Source: Saprospiraceae bacterium
GTDB taxonomy: Bacteria > Bacteroidota > Bacteroidia > Chitinophagales > Saprospiraceae
Reading direction: 5' to 3'
NCBI GenBank assembly: GCA_029212405.1
Contig: JARGNR010000040.1
Location: forward strand, 1 to 58,012
Length of the DNA stretch: 58,012 nucleotides
Shown: positions 48,701-56,389 of the stretch, one piece after another
Layout: each line of letters starts with the position of its first letter
Position numbering within the stretch: the first letter of the stretch is position 1
Made by a program: the position numbers and the translations under genes
The notes under the pieces: generated by a model
What the model was told of the DNA's origin: nothing
Databases searched by the model: none
Seen by the model: only the letters and a program-made list of their open reading frames with translations

Positions 48701-50243
48701 GACTCATGAAATTGTAATAATCACCAATGACAACCAAGATGCTGCTAGAGTAGTAATTATGCAGCTCTTTAAGACTAAGACCATTCGGAAATTGGTCGTT
48801 GTAACAAAGTCGTACATCACTGTTATAGTGAAAGATGGTGGTATTGATATCTTTGGCATTGAGTCCAGAAACAATTTCATTCCATAAACTTGCATTATGG
48901 TCAGATTGTGATCTATGACCTATAAGGAACAAAAACTCTGACTTGATAGACTCTTCATTAAACTGAAATGTGACAAAACCACCAGAGTCCACCGTCTTTT
49001 TAATGGTTTGTGGCACATTCAAGGCAATTCTCCCAGAGAGCATTTTACTCCTTAAGAGGTGCACTTTTCTATCTACAGTTTCTGATAAATTGACTTCTGG
49101 AACAGAGGGAAGAGTAATTTTCCAAAAATAAGGATGGTTGTATTTATGTTCGTCTTTTTGAGCCGCTTCTTTGTTTTCTTTTGGTTTTTGAACTAAGTAA
49201 ATAATGAACCAAGTCAAAACACTGATTAATAATGAAATGGGTAATTTGTATTTTCCTAAAAACGATTTTTTAATATCGGGTGTGTCTTCCAATACCTGTA
49301 AAGTACGTTTAGGGTGCGGGTATTTTTGAATAGAAACAACAGGAAAAAAACCCGCAGGGATGGTGTCAACAACAGACTCCTTGGTTATTATCGTAAGTTC
49401 TATCTTTTGTTTCCACTCCATACCCATCCAATTCCTTTTGGATTTGACCCAAAATGATATGGTGCTGGCTCCTTTTTTGTCATTTGGTTCAAATGTAAAC
49501 GCACCAAAGTTGTCGTTTTCATAGATGAATAATCCATTGTCTAATTCAATACGAGCATCCAAAGAATGAAGTTTTCCTAACCATGTGGTATCCTTTGGGG
49601 GGAAGGAAGATAGAGACTGATCAATTGGCTCCTTATTGAATTCAGATAAATTGGGTATGTTAAGTTTGAATTTATCCCCTATACGAAGTTCTTCAGTCGC
49701 TGGGATATAAACAGGAGGATATTGGATACTGTCGAACTCAATGTATTGTTCTAGGTCTAAAGGAATAGGAATAATTCCTGTTTTCTCTATTACTATTGAT
49801 TCAGTATCTGTTTTTGCTGTACGGTGAATTGTTACGGTTGAAAATATTTGGTATAGAACAAATAAGGATAGAAGTAGAATAGGTATCGTATATGACGTTA
49901 ATTTTTTTTTGACGACTTCGACTTGTTCATTGTCCAGGCCTGCGTGCGCAAAGATTGGATTATATTTGCCCTTGTAGAAGTTGTTCCATCTTTTAAAACA
50001 ATTTGTCAATTCTGCCTGATCATCTGCGTCTTGAGCAACAATCGCAATGATGCTATATTCGAGTTTCTTCACCTCTTGATCAGTCAACGAATATGCCTTA
50101 TCTTTTGGAAGTGAATTTACAAATGACTCATATACTTTTTGTAGTTGACGATACGCTTCAGGAGTCATTCTTTTATCCCGGGAGCCGAGGTGGCTTTGGA
50201 TATAAGTAATGTAATTGAATATGTCTCCTCTGCGTAATTTCAA
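45732..50243 (-). CDS. Three-pass membrane protein: degenerate vWA-like domain, HYR domain and four carboxypeptidase-regulatory-like domains
   Basis: A 1503-residue protein. Membrane helices are at about 118-140, 334-351 and 775-795. Lys/Arg-rich flanks put residues 1-117 and 352-774 in the cytoplasm, and 141-333 and 796-1503 in the periplasm. Residues 435-575 resemble the vWA domain of MoxR-vWA systems, but the MIDAS DxSxS reads HRSQS (443-447). A helical lobe (607-670, YDLSLSIGKIV, LPWFLLGSIP) follows. The outer part has a HYR domain (about 1085-1171, SDNCGVKSI) and four CarboxypepD_reg-like domains (about 1176-1248, 1252-1327, 1332-1409, 1420-1500). It ends an operon 6 bp after MoxR. Confidence 0.85.
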   Translation of the reverse strand: MKLRRGDIFNYITYIQSHLGSRDKRMTPEAYRQLQKVYESFVNSLPKDKAYSLTDQEVKKLEYSIIAIVAQDADDQAELTNCFKRWNNFYKGKYNPIFAHAGLDNEQVEVVKKKLTSYTIPILLLSLFVLYQIFSTVTIHRTAKTDTESIVIEKTGIIPIPLDLEQYIEFDSIQYPPVYIPATEELRIGDKFKLNIPNLSEFNKEPIDQSLSSFPPKDTTWLGKLHSLDARIELDNGLFIYENDNFGAFTFEPNDKKGASTISFWVKSKRNWMGMEWKQKIELTIITKESVVDTIPAGFFPVVSIQKYPHPKRTLQVLEDTPDIKKSFLGKYKLPISLLISVLTWFIIYLVQKPKENKEAAQKDEHKYNHPYFWKITLPSVPEVNLSETVDRKVHLLRSKMLSGRIALNVPQTIKKTVDSGGFVTFQFNEESIKSEFLFLIGHRSQSDHNASLWNEIVSGLNAKDINTTIFHYNSDVRLCYNDQFPNGLSLKELHNYYSSSILVVIGDYYNFMSPITGKLNQWTTIFENWSTRYLLSSKNYFTWDRREETVGRLFHVLPLKVSSLAYFQILPNDTEKLKYKPNRSEHLNNFGSEITLKDVKISFTKPQKDWIAACCLFPSLHYDLSLSIGKIVFAHHNKDFSTKEIEEVFSLPWFLLGSIPAEIRKSLIDDLESKNQKLTDCVRSFIVDEVQLSYPPVGSHASDWFREGVLINELLNKSNRPNEQKKEEIEKELNEIYSRGLQADIQVEKKANLIKNPPLSTRLKRWFTDSQNKFKLFIASCLFIVPYILLTLFFNEQQCNESYETIETIPLNYDLIENNLSLNEPFDLQKSSEETICKSTLPDADKIFEENQLRRDIFMGVDEIVERHPALIESDQLQEVVELNYNEAFKKNIAADLLNKALIDARSLRNEPNQAIFSSSEKSKIAVDFCKKVTSSNNLVESGSSANTYEFEDTLAIMVNWCEEFTKSLENSISFIGFDKTTDEYKEMVDELENKFDYFVLEGATPFGESVQSPTIFYFEESDEKEADRLRKRISKTFRKKPSPQLAKKQKGAVGRFIVVLPGASTAVNVGTTCAECESRLSEKDTEPPQFEQPNNPNLWVKEVFSSNGNCSSMVSWETPTVSDNCGVKSITSDRSSGDQFYEGKSKVTFTATDFCGNTSTQTLVVISRCAQGLDLNGTVLDYDTKKPIYNATIQQGNNRTRTNRIGKYSLKDFNKNSPITFLKTGYIKEEVSIIPDNQILNVSLRKESISTPISGIVLDDKGRPLIDANVFVPKTNVNTTTDFDGAFALNVPEGSNEIIITYKGYEKEVVNLDKTGRNIKIQLRPIDDFQMKVQVLDKKTGRPVPSTSIRIKRNNGTDIKSTDQAGSLNISNFNNVIEILVSKRNYEEQTLSYNALIKNSVVYLSLKSTRSQGLPPNLSIRGSINDGTEALIGANVLIKGTSSGTITDIDGTFSLRVPSKDFTLVVSYSGYKPQEKTIDVSSYFNAEGKQTKEIKFSMKER

Positions 50244-50249
50244 GATGAT

Positions 50250-51110
50250 CTATAGGTTTACTATTTTTTTAAGGTCACTATGACTCTTTCCCAATATGCT
50301 GTAGGAAGCTTTAAGGATGGGGTCGTTCTTATCTTCAATTTTAGAAAAATCGAAATTTTCAGTTTTTAAATACGTGGCCCAGGCCAAAAATTCTGCGGTG
50401 GCAGGTTTTTTATAAAGACCTTCTATATCACGAATTTCAAAAAAGTGTTTGGCAATCTTCGATACGGTAGAGGCATTCATATTTGAATCATCATCAAAGA
50501 CTCGTTTATTCACGATTTTGATTAATAGTTCTTCATCAGGAAAAGGGATATGATAGAAGACCACCCTTCGTAAGAAAGCAGAGGGTAAGTCTTTTTCAGA
50601 ATTTGAGGTAATAATGATGAGTGGATTCTTTTCTGCTGAAAAAGCAAACGTTTTATTATTTAATTCAGGGACTTTGAATGACAACTCCTCAATGGCTTCT
50701 AATAAGTCATTCGGAAAATCCCGAGGAGCCTTATCGATTTCGTCGATGAGCACAACCGATCGCTTATTTTCCTGAATCGCTTTTCCTAAGGCATTGAAAT
50801 GGACAAACCTTTTTTCTACTTCAGCCGAAGGAATGTCTGTTTTCTGACTTTCACGGAAGTGACCGATGGCATCATAGGTGTAAAACAAATCGGTATAGGC
50901 CGAATTGGTGTGGCTGACAAACTTATGTATCGTTTCCATCTTTTCTACCGAGGCAATATATTTTGCAAAGAGCGTCTTACCAGTTCCAGGCTCTCCAGTA
51001 AGTAAAAGCGGCATTTCTAATTTAATTGCAACGTTGGCGGCGGCCATTAGTCCAGGGTCAGGAATATATCCCGAAGGGGCTCTGAGATTTTTAACACTGC
51101 TCTTGTTCAT
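50250..51110 (-). CDS. MoxR-family AAA+ ATPase
   Basis: A 286-residue ATPase. Walker A is GEPGTGKTLFAKYIA, Walker B SVVLIDEIDKAP, and the arginine finger/sensor lies in IITSNSEKDLPSAFLRRVVFYHIPF, the standard MoxR order. MoxR proteins act as chaperone-like unfoldases that remodel a vWA partner. Here the only vWA-like partner is the degenerate one in the 45732-50243 protein encoded 6 bp downstream. The EAD1-iSTAND protein starts one base into its stop, so both are coupled. Confidence 0.9.
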   Translation of the reverse strand: MNKSSVKNLRAPSGYIPDPGLMAAANVAIKLEMPLLLTGEPGTGKTLFAKYIASVEKMETIHKFVSHTNSAYTDLFYTYDAIGHFRESQKTDIPSAEVEKRFVHFNALGKAIQENKRSVVLIDEIDKAPRDFPNDLLEAIEELSFKVPELNNKTFAFSAEKNPLIIITSNSEKDLPSAFLRRVVFYHIPFPDEELLIKIVNKRVFDDDSNMNASTVSKIAKHFFEIRDIEGLYKKPATAEFLAWATYLKTENFDFSKIEDKNDPILKASYSILGKSHSDLKKIVNL

Positions 51111-52234
51111 TATTTTTTACTTTTGATGAATGCATCGTATAGAGTACTTTGAAATTTCTCCATGGATTGCATTGTTAATTTTTTTGTCTCTTTGAATCCT
51201 GCGATTTCCTCTTCAGGAATTTTCAAAAAACTTAAATGGTTGATAAAATCGTGGTCGGAATAGGATCCCAAATTGACTTGACCCTTCCAAGCATCAATAT
51301 CTATATCAAATACAGGGTCAAATATTTTTAATGGAATAATAGGTACAGAACCAAGGGATTTTTTTATCTCTTCCATGTGTTTTTCTACTTTTTCAATGTC
51401 TCGAAAACCAAGTACGATAAAGAATATTTGAAAACTTGTTTCTTCAATACCCGAAAACGTTTCATGAATCCAAGCGGTAAAGTCTTCAAGCATCTCATCT
51501 CCTAAACCATAATTGTATTTGATGGAAAAGGCAAAATTTCTAAATTGATGACGAGCAAAATACTCTTTTGCTTTATCCATATTCAAACCTTCGAACAGGG
51601 ATTCCATACGTTTACAAAATTGCTTTTTGGAAAGTTCGATATTGGGAAGGATATCAAAAGGAATTTCGTCGACCCTGCGATCTCCATCGGGTTTTCTATA
51701 CAACCAGCAATTGTGCTTTCCGCTGTCAATATCCTTGGAGTATTCTAGTGTTTGCAGCATAATTCGCTCCGCAAAAGAATGGGGCATATCTTTGCTTTTT
51801 CCGATGGCATACGTAATGGTACACGAAGGATCCATTCCTTTATAGTACGTTTTGATTTGTTCGCTACGATTGCAGTCTACTCTGCGAATTTCTCCAAAGC
51901 TGTCTTTATTGATGAGCTTAATGATTTCTTCAAAAGGACCCTTTTTCTCTTTTTTGGTACCACTTTTATTGTATTCAATTCCATATTTCATGGCGGATTG
52001 GACGACTTCATTATCTGGATAGTCAGAAATTACATTTTCCAATATTTTAGCAACACCTGCCTCGTGTTTCATTGCTTCCATAAGGATATTGTCCCACATC
52101 GCTTTTGGAGAAGTGTCAAAATTGATCCAACCAGTATCCAATGAAGAAAACTCAACAGTAGCCTTCGCCCCTTCCTTCTCATCATAGAGATAGGCAAGAG
52201 TATCACGGAGTTCTATCATTGTGATTTCTACCAT
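51110..52234 (-). CDS. EAD1-iSTAND-like adaptor protein
   Basis: A 374-residue protein. Residues 6-85 (IELRDTLAYLYDEKEGAKATVEFSSLDTGWINFDTSP, AMWDNILMEAMKHEAGVAKILENVISDYPDNEVV) have the pattern of effector-associated domain 1 and match the N-terminus of the next-upstream gene product. The C-terminal part (from about 135) has a degenerate P-loop-like start, ITYAIGKSKDMPHSFAERIM, and a FFIVLGFRDI beta strand, consistent with an iSTAND domain. It is encoded between the EAD1-EAD11 adaptor and MoxR, a position occupied by the regulatory component in MoxR-vWA conflict systems. The iSTAND assignment is less firm than the EAD1 one. Confidence 0.78.
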   Translation of the reverse strand: MVEITMIELRDTLAYLYDEKEGAKATVEFSSLDTGWINFDTSPKAMWDNILMEAMKHEAGVAKILENVISDYPDNEVVQSAMKYGIEYNKSGTKKEKKGPFEEIIKLINKDSFGEIRRVDCNRSEQIKTYYKGMDPSCTITYAIGKSKDMPHSFAERIMLQTLEYSKDIDSGKHNCWLYRKPDGDRRVDEIPFDILPNIELSKKQFCKRMESLFEGLNMDKAKEYFARHQFRNFAFSIKYNYGLGDEMLEDFTAWIHETFSGIEETSFQIFFIVLGFRDIEKVEKHMEEIKKSLGSVPIIPLKIFDPVFDIDIDAWKGQVNLGSYSDHDFINHLSFLKIPEEEIAGFKETKKLTMQSMEKFQSTLYDAFIKSKK

Positions 52235-52270
52235 AATTAATGGATATTTGTTTTTATGTCATGAATAGGT

Positions 52271-52819
52271 TTATTCGGTGATCATATCAATAAATTGGAG
52301 CAAAGCATTGACCAATTTATTTTCATTTATTGAGAGGTCAGCGGCAGAAACTACACCTTTTCTTTCGTCAGACTTCATCTGTGCATGACGAGAATTAAGC
52401 AGAATCAACTCATTTTGTGCCGAGGAGCTTAATTTTGGAGATTCTTTGACTAGTATTTGTAACACTGCATCAATTCTACGGTTGGCGATTAACTCCTTTA
52501 GCTTCATAGCACTGACAGATAAGGTATTATTTTCGGAACCACCACCATTAGAAGAAGGTGGCTTCTGAGGAGATAGGCTGTTTTTTATTTTCACCAAAAC
52601 CTCATCGCCTTCGTATTCTCCTAATGCGGACTCAACGAGTTGGAGTAAGCCATCTTTGTGTTTATCTGCTTCTGAAACGACCTTAAACCACATGCTTTTT
52701 GGGTTTCCTGTAAAGTCAAATTTTTCTTTCGATAAACCAGCAAAATCTACCACCATTTTGGCGGTCTCAGGGTTTGAAATTAATTCGGCCAAACGATTTA
52801 CAAGTTCTCTTTTATTCAT
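52271..52819 (-). CDS. EAD1-EAD11 two-domain adaptor
   Basis: A 182-residue protein made only of two effector-associated domains. EAD1 is at 3-85 (ELVNRLAELISNPETAKMVVDFAGLSKEKFDF, MWFKVVSEADKHKDGLLQLVESALGEYEGDEVL), then a linker (KPPSSNGGGSENNTLS) and EAD11 at 106-180 (LKELIANRRIDAVLQILVKESP, LILLNSRHAQMKSDERKGVVS). It has no catalytic domain. Such a bridge can pair with EAD1 of the iSTAND-like protein next door and with EAD11 of the protease and the iSTAND ATPase in the opposite operon. It is the first gene of the minus-strand operon. Confidence 0.82.
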   Translation of the reverse strand: MNKRELVNRLAELISNPETAKMVVDFAGLSKEKFDFTGNPKSMWFKVVSEADKHKDGLLQLVESALGEYEGDEVLVKIKNSLSPQKPPSSNGGGSENNTLSVSAMKLKELIANRRIDAVLQILVKESPKLSSSAQNELILLNSRHAQMKSDERKGVVSAADLSINENKLVNALLQFIDMITE

Positions 52820-53110
52820 ACCTCTTCTGTATTCAATTTAATGTTTAATAATTATTCAATGAGGATTAAGAAAAGGCTTGGTGTTTTAGGATTACAGTCT
52901 TAATCTTACCCTTCAATTAATAATATTACGAAAATGGTGGTAAAGTTTCTAATAGAAAACTAAATATTACAGGTCGTGTGTCCAATTGAACGACTAGCGG
53001 TCAGGAAAATGATACGAATGGTTTCTGCTCCAGAACTTAATTTATATGCTTTTATCCCTTTTATTGATCTTTTAAAGTTGACGATATTGTCTTAACTCAA
53101 AAATCAATTC

Positions 53111-54007
53111 TCACGAGAAATCCAAGAGTAGACGAACGGTTCTTTTATAGATCGCTTTCCATTGATCTTTTAAGTTTGCTGGGAGGTGAATATAAGATGG
53201 ATGATTCATCGTTTTAATGCAAATGTCATTGGACTTGATGTCATTTTGTTCTAAAAACACTTCTACTAAAAGTAGATATTTTTTATGCCACATCAAGGAC
53301 CCTTTTTGCAGGGCTCGGATATAGGATTCTGTTTTTTCGAGTGCGTTGATTTCAAGATAGTAGTCAATGATGTGCAAGATAAACCGCTGACTACTAGAAG
53401 AGTGGTTGTAATAGAGGCCTTGAAAATATGAAATGGCCTGTAGGAGCAACTGTTCCAAACTTTCTCCCCACAAGGTCATTGACTTTATATGATAATAGTG
53501 GAAGTGGTAGAACGAATAGTCTACGGCCAACTTGGTTTCTAAAGAGGCCAACAGTTTTGTTGTTTCTTGAAGTTGTGAAGAGGTATTTGATGAATAAAGT
53601 ATAGATGCTTGGTTCAAAAGGTGTGTAGATTTTTGTTCCAAGGCAATAGCGAGTGTATATTTTTTATAGAGGGTTTGATAGCGATCAAACAAAACCTCAT
53701 TTTGACTTTTAGAGAAATATTGCAAAAGCTGAGAACAAAGCTCTTGAGCAATAGTGTACAAGTGGATAGATACGGCTTGGGGCAGTAGATCTTTTGCCAT
53801 TGCTACTGCTTCCTCTTCAAAACCCAGGACCAACAGATTACAGATGGCTAGATGTCTTTGTCGTATAGTGGTTTCTTCCACTTGAATTTTACTTCCCTTA
53901 GGCGGGGTGGATGCAATTATGAGTATCGCTTCACTTTCAGTATATGTTTTATTGGGGTCGCTGTTGAATATCGAAGAATGGGATTGGATGATCTTTTGTA
54001 CACGCAT
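53111..54007 (-). CDS. All-helical protein of unknown function
   Basis: A 298-residue protein with no signal peptide. The sequence is nearly all helical and resembles a degenerate TPR solenoid (FEEEAVAMAKDLLPQAVSIHLYTIAQELCSQLLQYFSKS, KTESYIRALQKGSLMWHKKYLLLVEVFLEQND). I recognise no family. It lies 291 bp before the EAD operon start and on the same strand, and upstream of it lies the XRE repressor. It could be an accessory or sensing part of the system, but only position suggests so. Confidence 0.65.
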   Translation of the reverse strand: MRVQKIIQSHSSIFNSDPNKTYTESEAILIIASTPPKGSKIQVEETTIRQRHLAICNLLVLGFEEEAVAMAKDLLPQAVSIHLYTIAQELCSQLLQYFSKSQNEVLFDRYQTLYKKYTLAIALEQKSTHLLNQASILYSSNTSSQLQETTKLLASLETKLAVDYSFYHFHYYHIKSMTLWGESLEQLLLQAISYFQGLYYNHSSSSQRFILHIIDYYLEINALEKTESYIRALQKGSLMWHKKYLLLVEVFLEQNDIKSNDICIKTMNHPSYIHLPANLKDQWKAIYKRTVRLLLDFS

Positions 54008-54202
54008 GATATTTATAATATTAAGTAGTGGTCATAAAATGGCTGGTTGGATACACATACGGTCGAGTTTTATATAGTTTATTATTTCCAAAGTAAGTTG
54101 AGTAATAGATATAGACGCCTAATAGACCTCAATGATCTATACTGAGAATAAGTGAATTAAAGGAGGGCATTGCTCTCCAGTTTCACCTCTTTAATACGGT
54201 TG

Positions 54203-54610
54203 CTATAATTCTATTCCTGCTTTTTCTGCAGACTTTTTCTGTTTATCAATAATCCCCTTAAGGGTTTCAATCATTTCTTTTTGTAATTCTATTTGTGCAT
54301 CGGCTCGCCTCAAAGCATCCTTGTACCATTTTACTTCATTGTCTGGTATTTTATGGGATAGATATTTCTGATCAGGTTCTTGGATAACGCTGGAATGAAC
54401 CAACATTTCACCAGCACCTTTCATCAACCAGTTTAAGTTCAGGTCTTCCCATTTCTTTCCCAAAGTCGCTATACTATCACCATTTAACGATGTATTATTC
54501 TTAACTACTCGCGAAATAGCTCCATTTTTTAAAGTACTTTGAATTTCGAATGATCTTATACTAAGTCCTTTATAATCAATGTATTGTTTTATTCTTTCAC
54601 CAAATGACAT
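54203..54610 (-). CDS. XRE-type repressor-like protein with coiled-coil tail
   Basis: A 135-residue regulator. The N-terminal helix-turn-helix (ERIKQYIDYKGLSIRSFEIQSTLKNGAISRVVKNNTSLNGDSIATLGKKW) and the following LNLNWLMKGAGEML are typical of small XRE-like proteins in Bacteroidota. The C-terminal 45 residues are a charged coiled coil that can dimerise. Four copies of an ATAGATAA octamer lie just upstream, suggesting autoregulation. Confidence 0.82.
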   Translation of the reverse strand: MSFGERIKQYIDYKGLSIRSFEIQSTLKNGAISRVVKNNTSLNGDSIATLGKKWEDLNLNWLMKGAGEMLVHSSVIQEPDQKYLSHKIPDNEVKWYKDALRRADAQIELQKEMIETLKGIIDKQKKSAEKAGIEL

Positions 54611-54700
54611 ATAGATAAGTCGCTAATTTATGAAAAATATTTATCTATTATGCTATGAATATAGATAATTTAATATATATTTGTTGTGTGCAATAGATAA
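54611..54700. promoter_or_regulatory. Likely XRE operator array (ATAGATAA octamers)
   Basis: ATAGATAA occurs at 54611-54618, 54661-54668 and 54693-54700, with an inverted copy TTATCTAT at 54641-54648 paired across 12 bases with the 54661 copy. A rightward TATATTTG -7 box lies at 54676-54683. The sites flank the XRE gene start and could control both directions. Confidence 0.5.
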
Positions 54701-54789
54701 TAACACTAAGTTAGAATTCTTATTTCAAATAAAAAATTGAAATAAATGAAGTGTAGAGCGCTTTCGAAGTTCACACCTAGTGTTATTAG

Positions 54790-55011
54790 ATGATGTACGA
54801 CAACCGTTACATAATTTATTCTATTCGGTGTTTTAGATTAAATCAAACGATTAATACTGAATTATTCAATGCGTCAGAATTTGTTATGACAGATTTCACG
54901 TTGGTACTACGATGTTTGTGTAGGGATCTGCACATTCAGAAGGGAGTTGCCTATGATCTTAACTATACCTACAAAAGGTGGCAAAGAAGAGTTATTTCTA
55001 GAGGTTATTAA
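54790..55011 (+). CDS. Possible small protein (73 residues)
   Basis: A 73-residue reading frame with balanced composition and no low-complexity sequence, rich in Arg and aromatic residues near its end (YDLNYTYKRWQRRVISRGY). It follows a plausible promoter box at 54676-54683 and precedes a strong GC-rich hairpin at 55076-55113. I do not recognise a family and no ribosome-binding signal decides the start, so it stays uncertain. Confidence 0.35.
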   Translation: MMYDNRYIIYSIRCFRLNQTINTELFNASEFVMTDFTLVLRCLCRDLHIQKGVAYDLNYTYKRWQRRVISRGY

Positions 55012-55075
55012 TTGATATGGGAGTTTGTTTTTCTTTTGGCCACTTTTGGCAATTTATGGACAACAACGTGATCGC

Positions 55076-55113
55076 TCGAGGCATAGGGGTGTGGCAGAAT
55101 ACCCCTGCCTCGA
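55076..55113 (+). terminator. GC-rich hairpin, possible terminator of the small ORF
   Basis: TCGAGGCA, a two-base bulge and GGGGT pair with ACCCC and TGCCTCGA around a ten-base loop, followed only by TTTAG. It is unusually GC-rich for this region. Confidence 0.5.
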
Positions 55114-55305
55114 TTTAGTAATGAATCTGTAAATAAGATTAGACTTCGGACAATTAAAATAGCAAGGTTAAACATTCAAAAACACTCGACGACATGATTA
55201 TTATTTCACTATGATAGGAAGAGATTCTTTAGTTACATTTCCCGCTAATTTGATCCACCGAATATGGCCGAAACTATAGAATTCAATTTTTAGGGGTTTA
55301 TGAGT

Positions 55306-55340
55306 AGGGAGTCTCGCACAGGGGCTTCCTCTTTTTATTT
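55306..55340 (+). terminator. Intrinsic terminator without an obvious gene
   Basis: AGGGAGTCTC pairs with GGGGCTTCCT (G-U pairs included) around GCACA, followed by CTTTTTATTT. The nearest plus-strand reading frame ends at 55011, so it ends an unknown short transcript or attenuates the AraC gene. Between 55114 and 55305 nothing else was recognised. Confidence 0.55.
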
Positions 55341-55424
55341 ATCTTATTCCAGTTCTACCCAGAGGAAGCATGATGCAATTGATTTTCGTTTGCATAGTAA
55401 GAAAATAAAACTTAAACGTATTCT

Positions 55425-56210
55425 GTGCATTCAGCTCCAAGTATATCTACCTATCATGCAAAGTACCTTTCCAAGTACATTGAAGCATTTAAAATATACC
55501 ATTTTAACGATACGACCAATGTACAATTACTACCTAAAGGAATTTTTGAAATCGTTTTTCAAAGTCAACACTCCTTTCAACATTGTACAGAATACAGTTC
55601 AGGTTGGAAATTACGACCCCGGCATTTTGTGGGAGGACTACATCATAAGGCGTACCAGGTCAACCCAGGTCAAAAACAAAATTATTGTATCGTTGTAGAA
55701 TTTAAACCAGAAACAGCCAAATATTTTATTCCAGAAAAATTGGATTCACTTCAAAATGCCGTGGTAGACATCCAAGACATTTGGGGAACTGCCGCCCGAA
55801 AACTCATCCAGAAACTTGATCGTGCAAAACAAGATTCTGAAAAAATAGCGCACATAGAACAGTTTTTATTGGACCAATTCAACGCAACGCCAATATCAGT
55901 TATTGATCAAACACTCTTGAAAATACACGCCACCAGGGGATTTATAGAACAAAAACAATTGGCCACACATTCAGGTTTAAGTTCTTCGCAATTTAGAAAA
56001 CGGTTTCGAGAAGAAATAGGCATCGCACCGAGCCACTATTGCAAAATTTTACGAGCCAAAACATCTGTATCAATGATCTCACATAAGAAGGATCTTACTT
56101 TAACAGACATCACCTACCAGCTGGGGTACTTTGACCAGTCCCACTTTATTAGAGACTTCAAATCAATTATGGGTACCACACCTAAGCAGTATCAAACAAA
56201 CCATTTATAG
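55425..56210 (+). CDS. AraC-family transcriptional regulator
   Basis: A 261-residue regulator. The C-terminal double helix-turn-helix covers about 165-258, with FIEQKQLATHSGLSSSQFRKRFREEIGIAPSHYCK and the second helix pair TDITYQLGYFDQSHFIRDFKSIMGTTPKQY, the AraC signature. The N-terminal domain (KIYHFNDTTNVQLLPKGIFEIVFQ) resembles the DUF6597-type sensing domain. It may regulate the secreted DUF1579-like gene 180 bp downstream, but no site proves it. Confidence 0.9.
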   Translation: MHSAPSISTYHAKYLSKYIEAFKIYHFNDTTNVQLLPKGIFEIVFQSQHSFQHCTEYSSGWKLRPRHFVGGLHHKAYQVNPGQKQNYCIVVEFKPETAKYFIPEKLDSLQNAVVDIQDIWGTAARKLIQKLDRAKQDSEKIAHIEQFLLDQFNATPISVIDQTLLKIHATRGFIEQKQLATHSGLSSSQFRKRFREEIGIAPSHYCKILRAKTSVSMISHKKDLTLTDITYQLGYFDQSHFIRDFKSIMGTTPKQYQTNHL

Positions 56211-56389
56211 TCTTGAATTAATTCCAACAAATTTTCTTGTAGATAGAAAGGTTGATTCCAAAAAGAGACCTCTTTTACAGTTCCAACCAGAGTAAGTCCA
56301 CACATCTTGCATACTCAATCTGACGATAAGCGATATGTACAATTTAATTCGAAGGGGTCCATCTACTTTTACAATAAAAAAGATAGAAT

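Noticed and set aside
55300-55698. 132-residue open frame overlapping the AraC gene in another frame
   Set aside because: It runs across an intrinsic terminator and most of its length lies over the well-supported AraC coding sequence; no recognisable domain.
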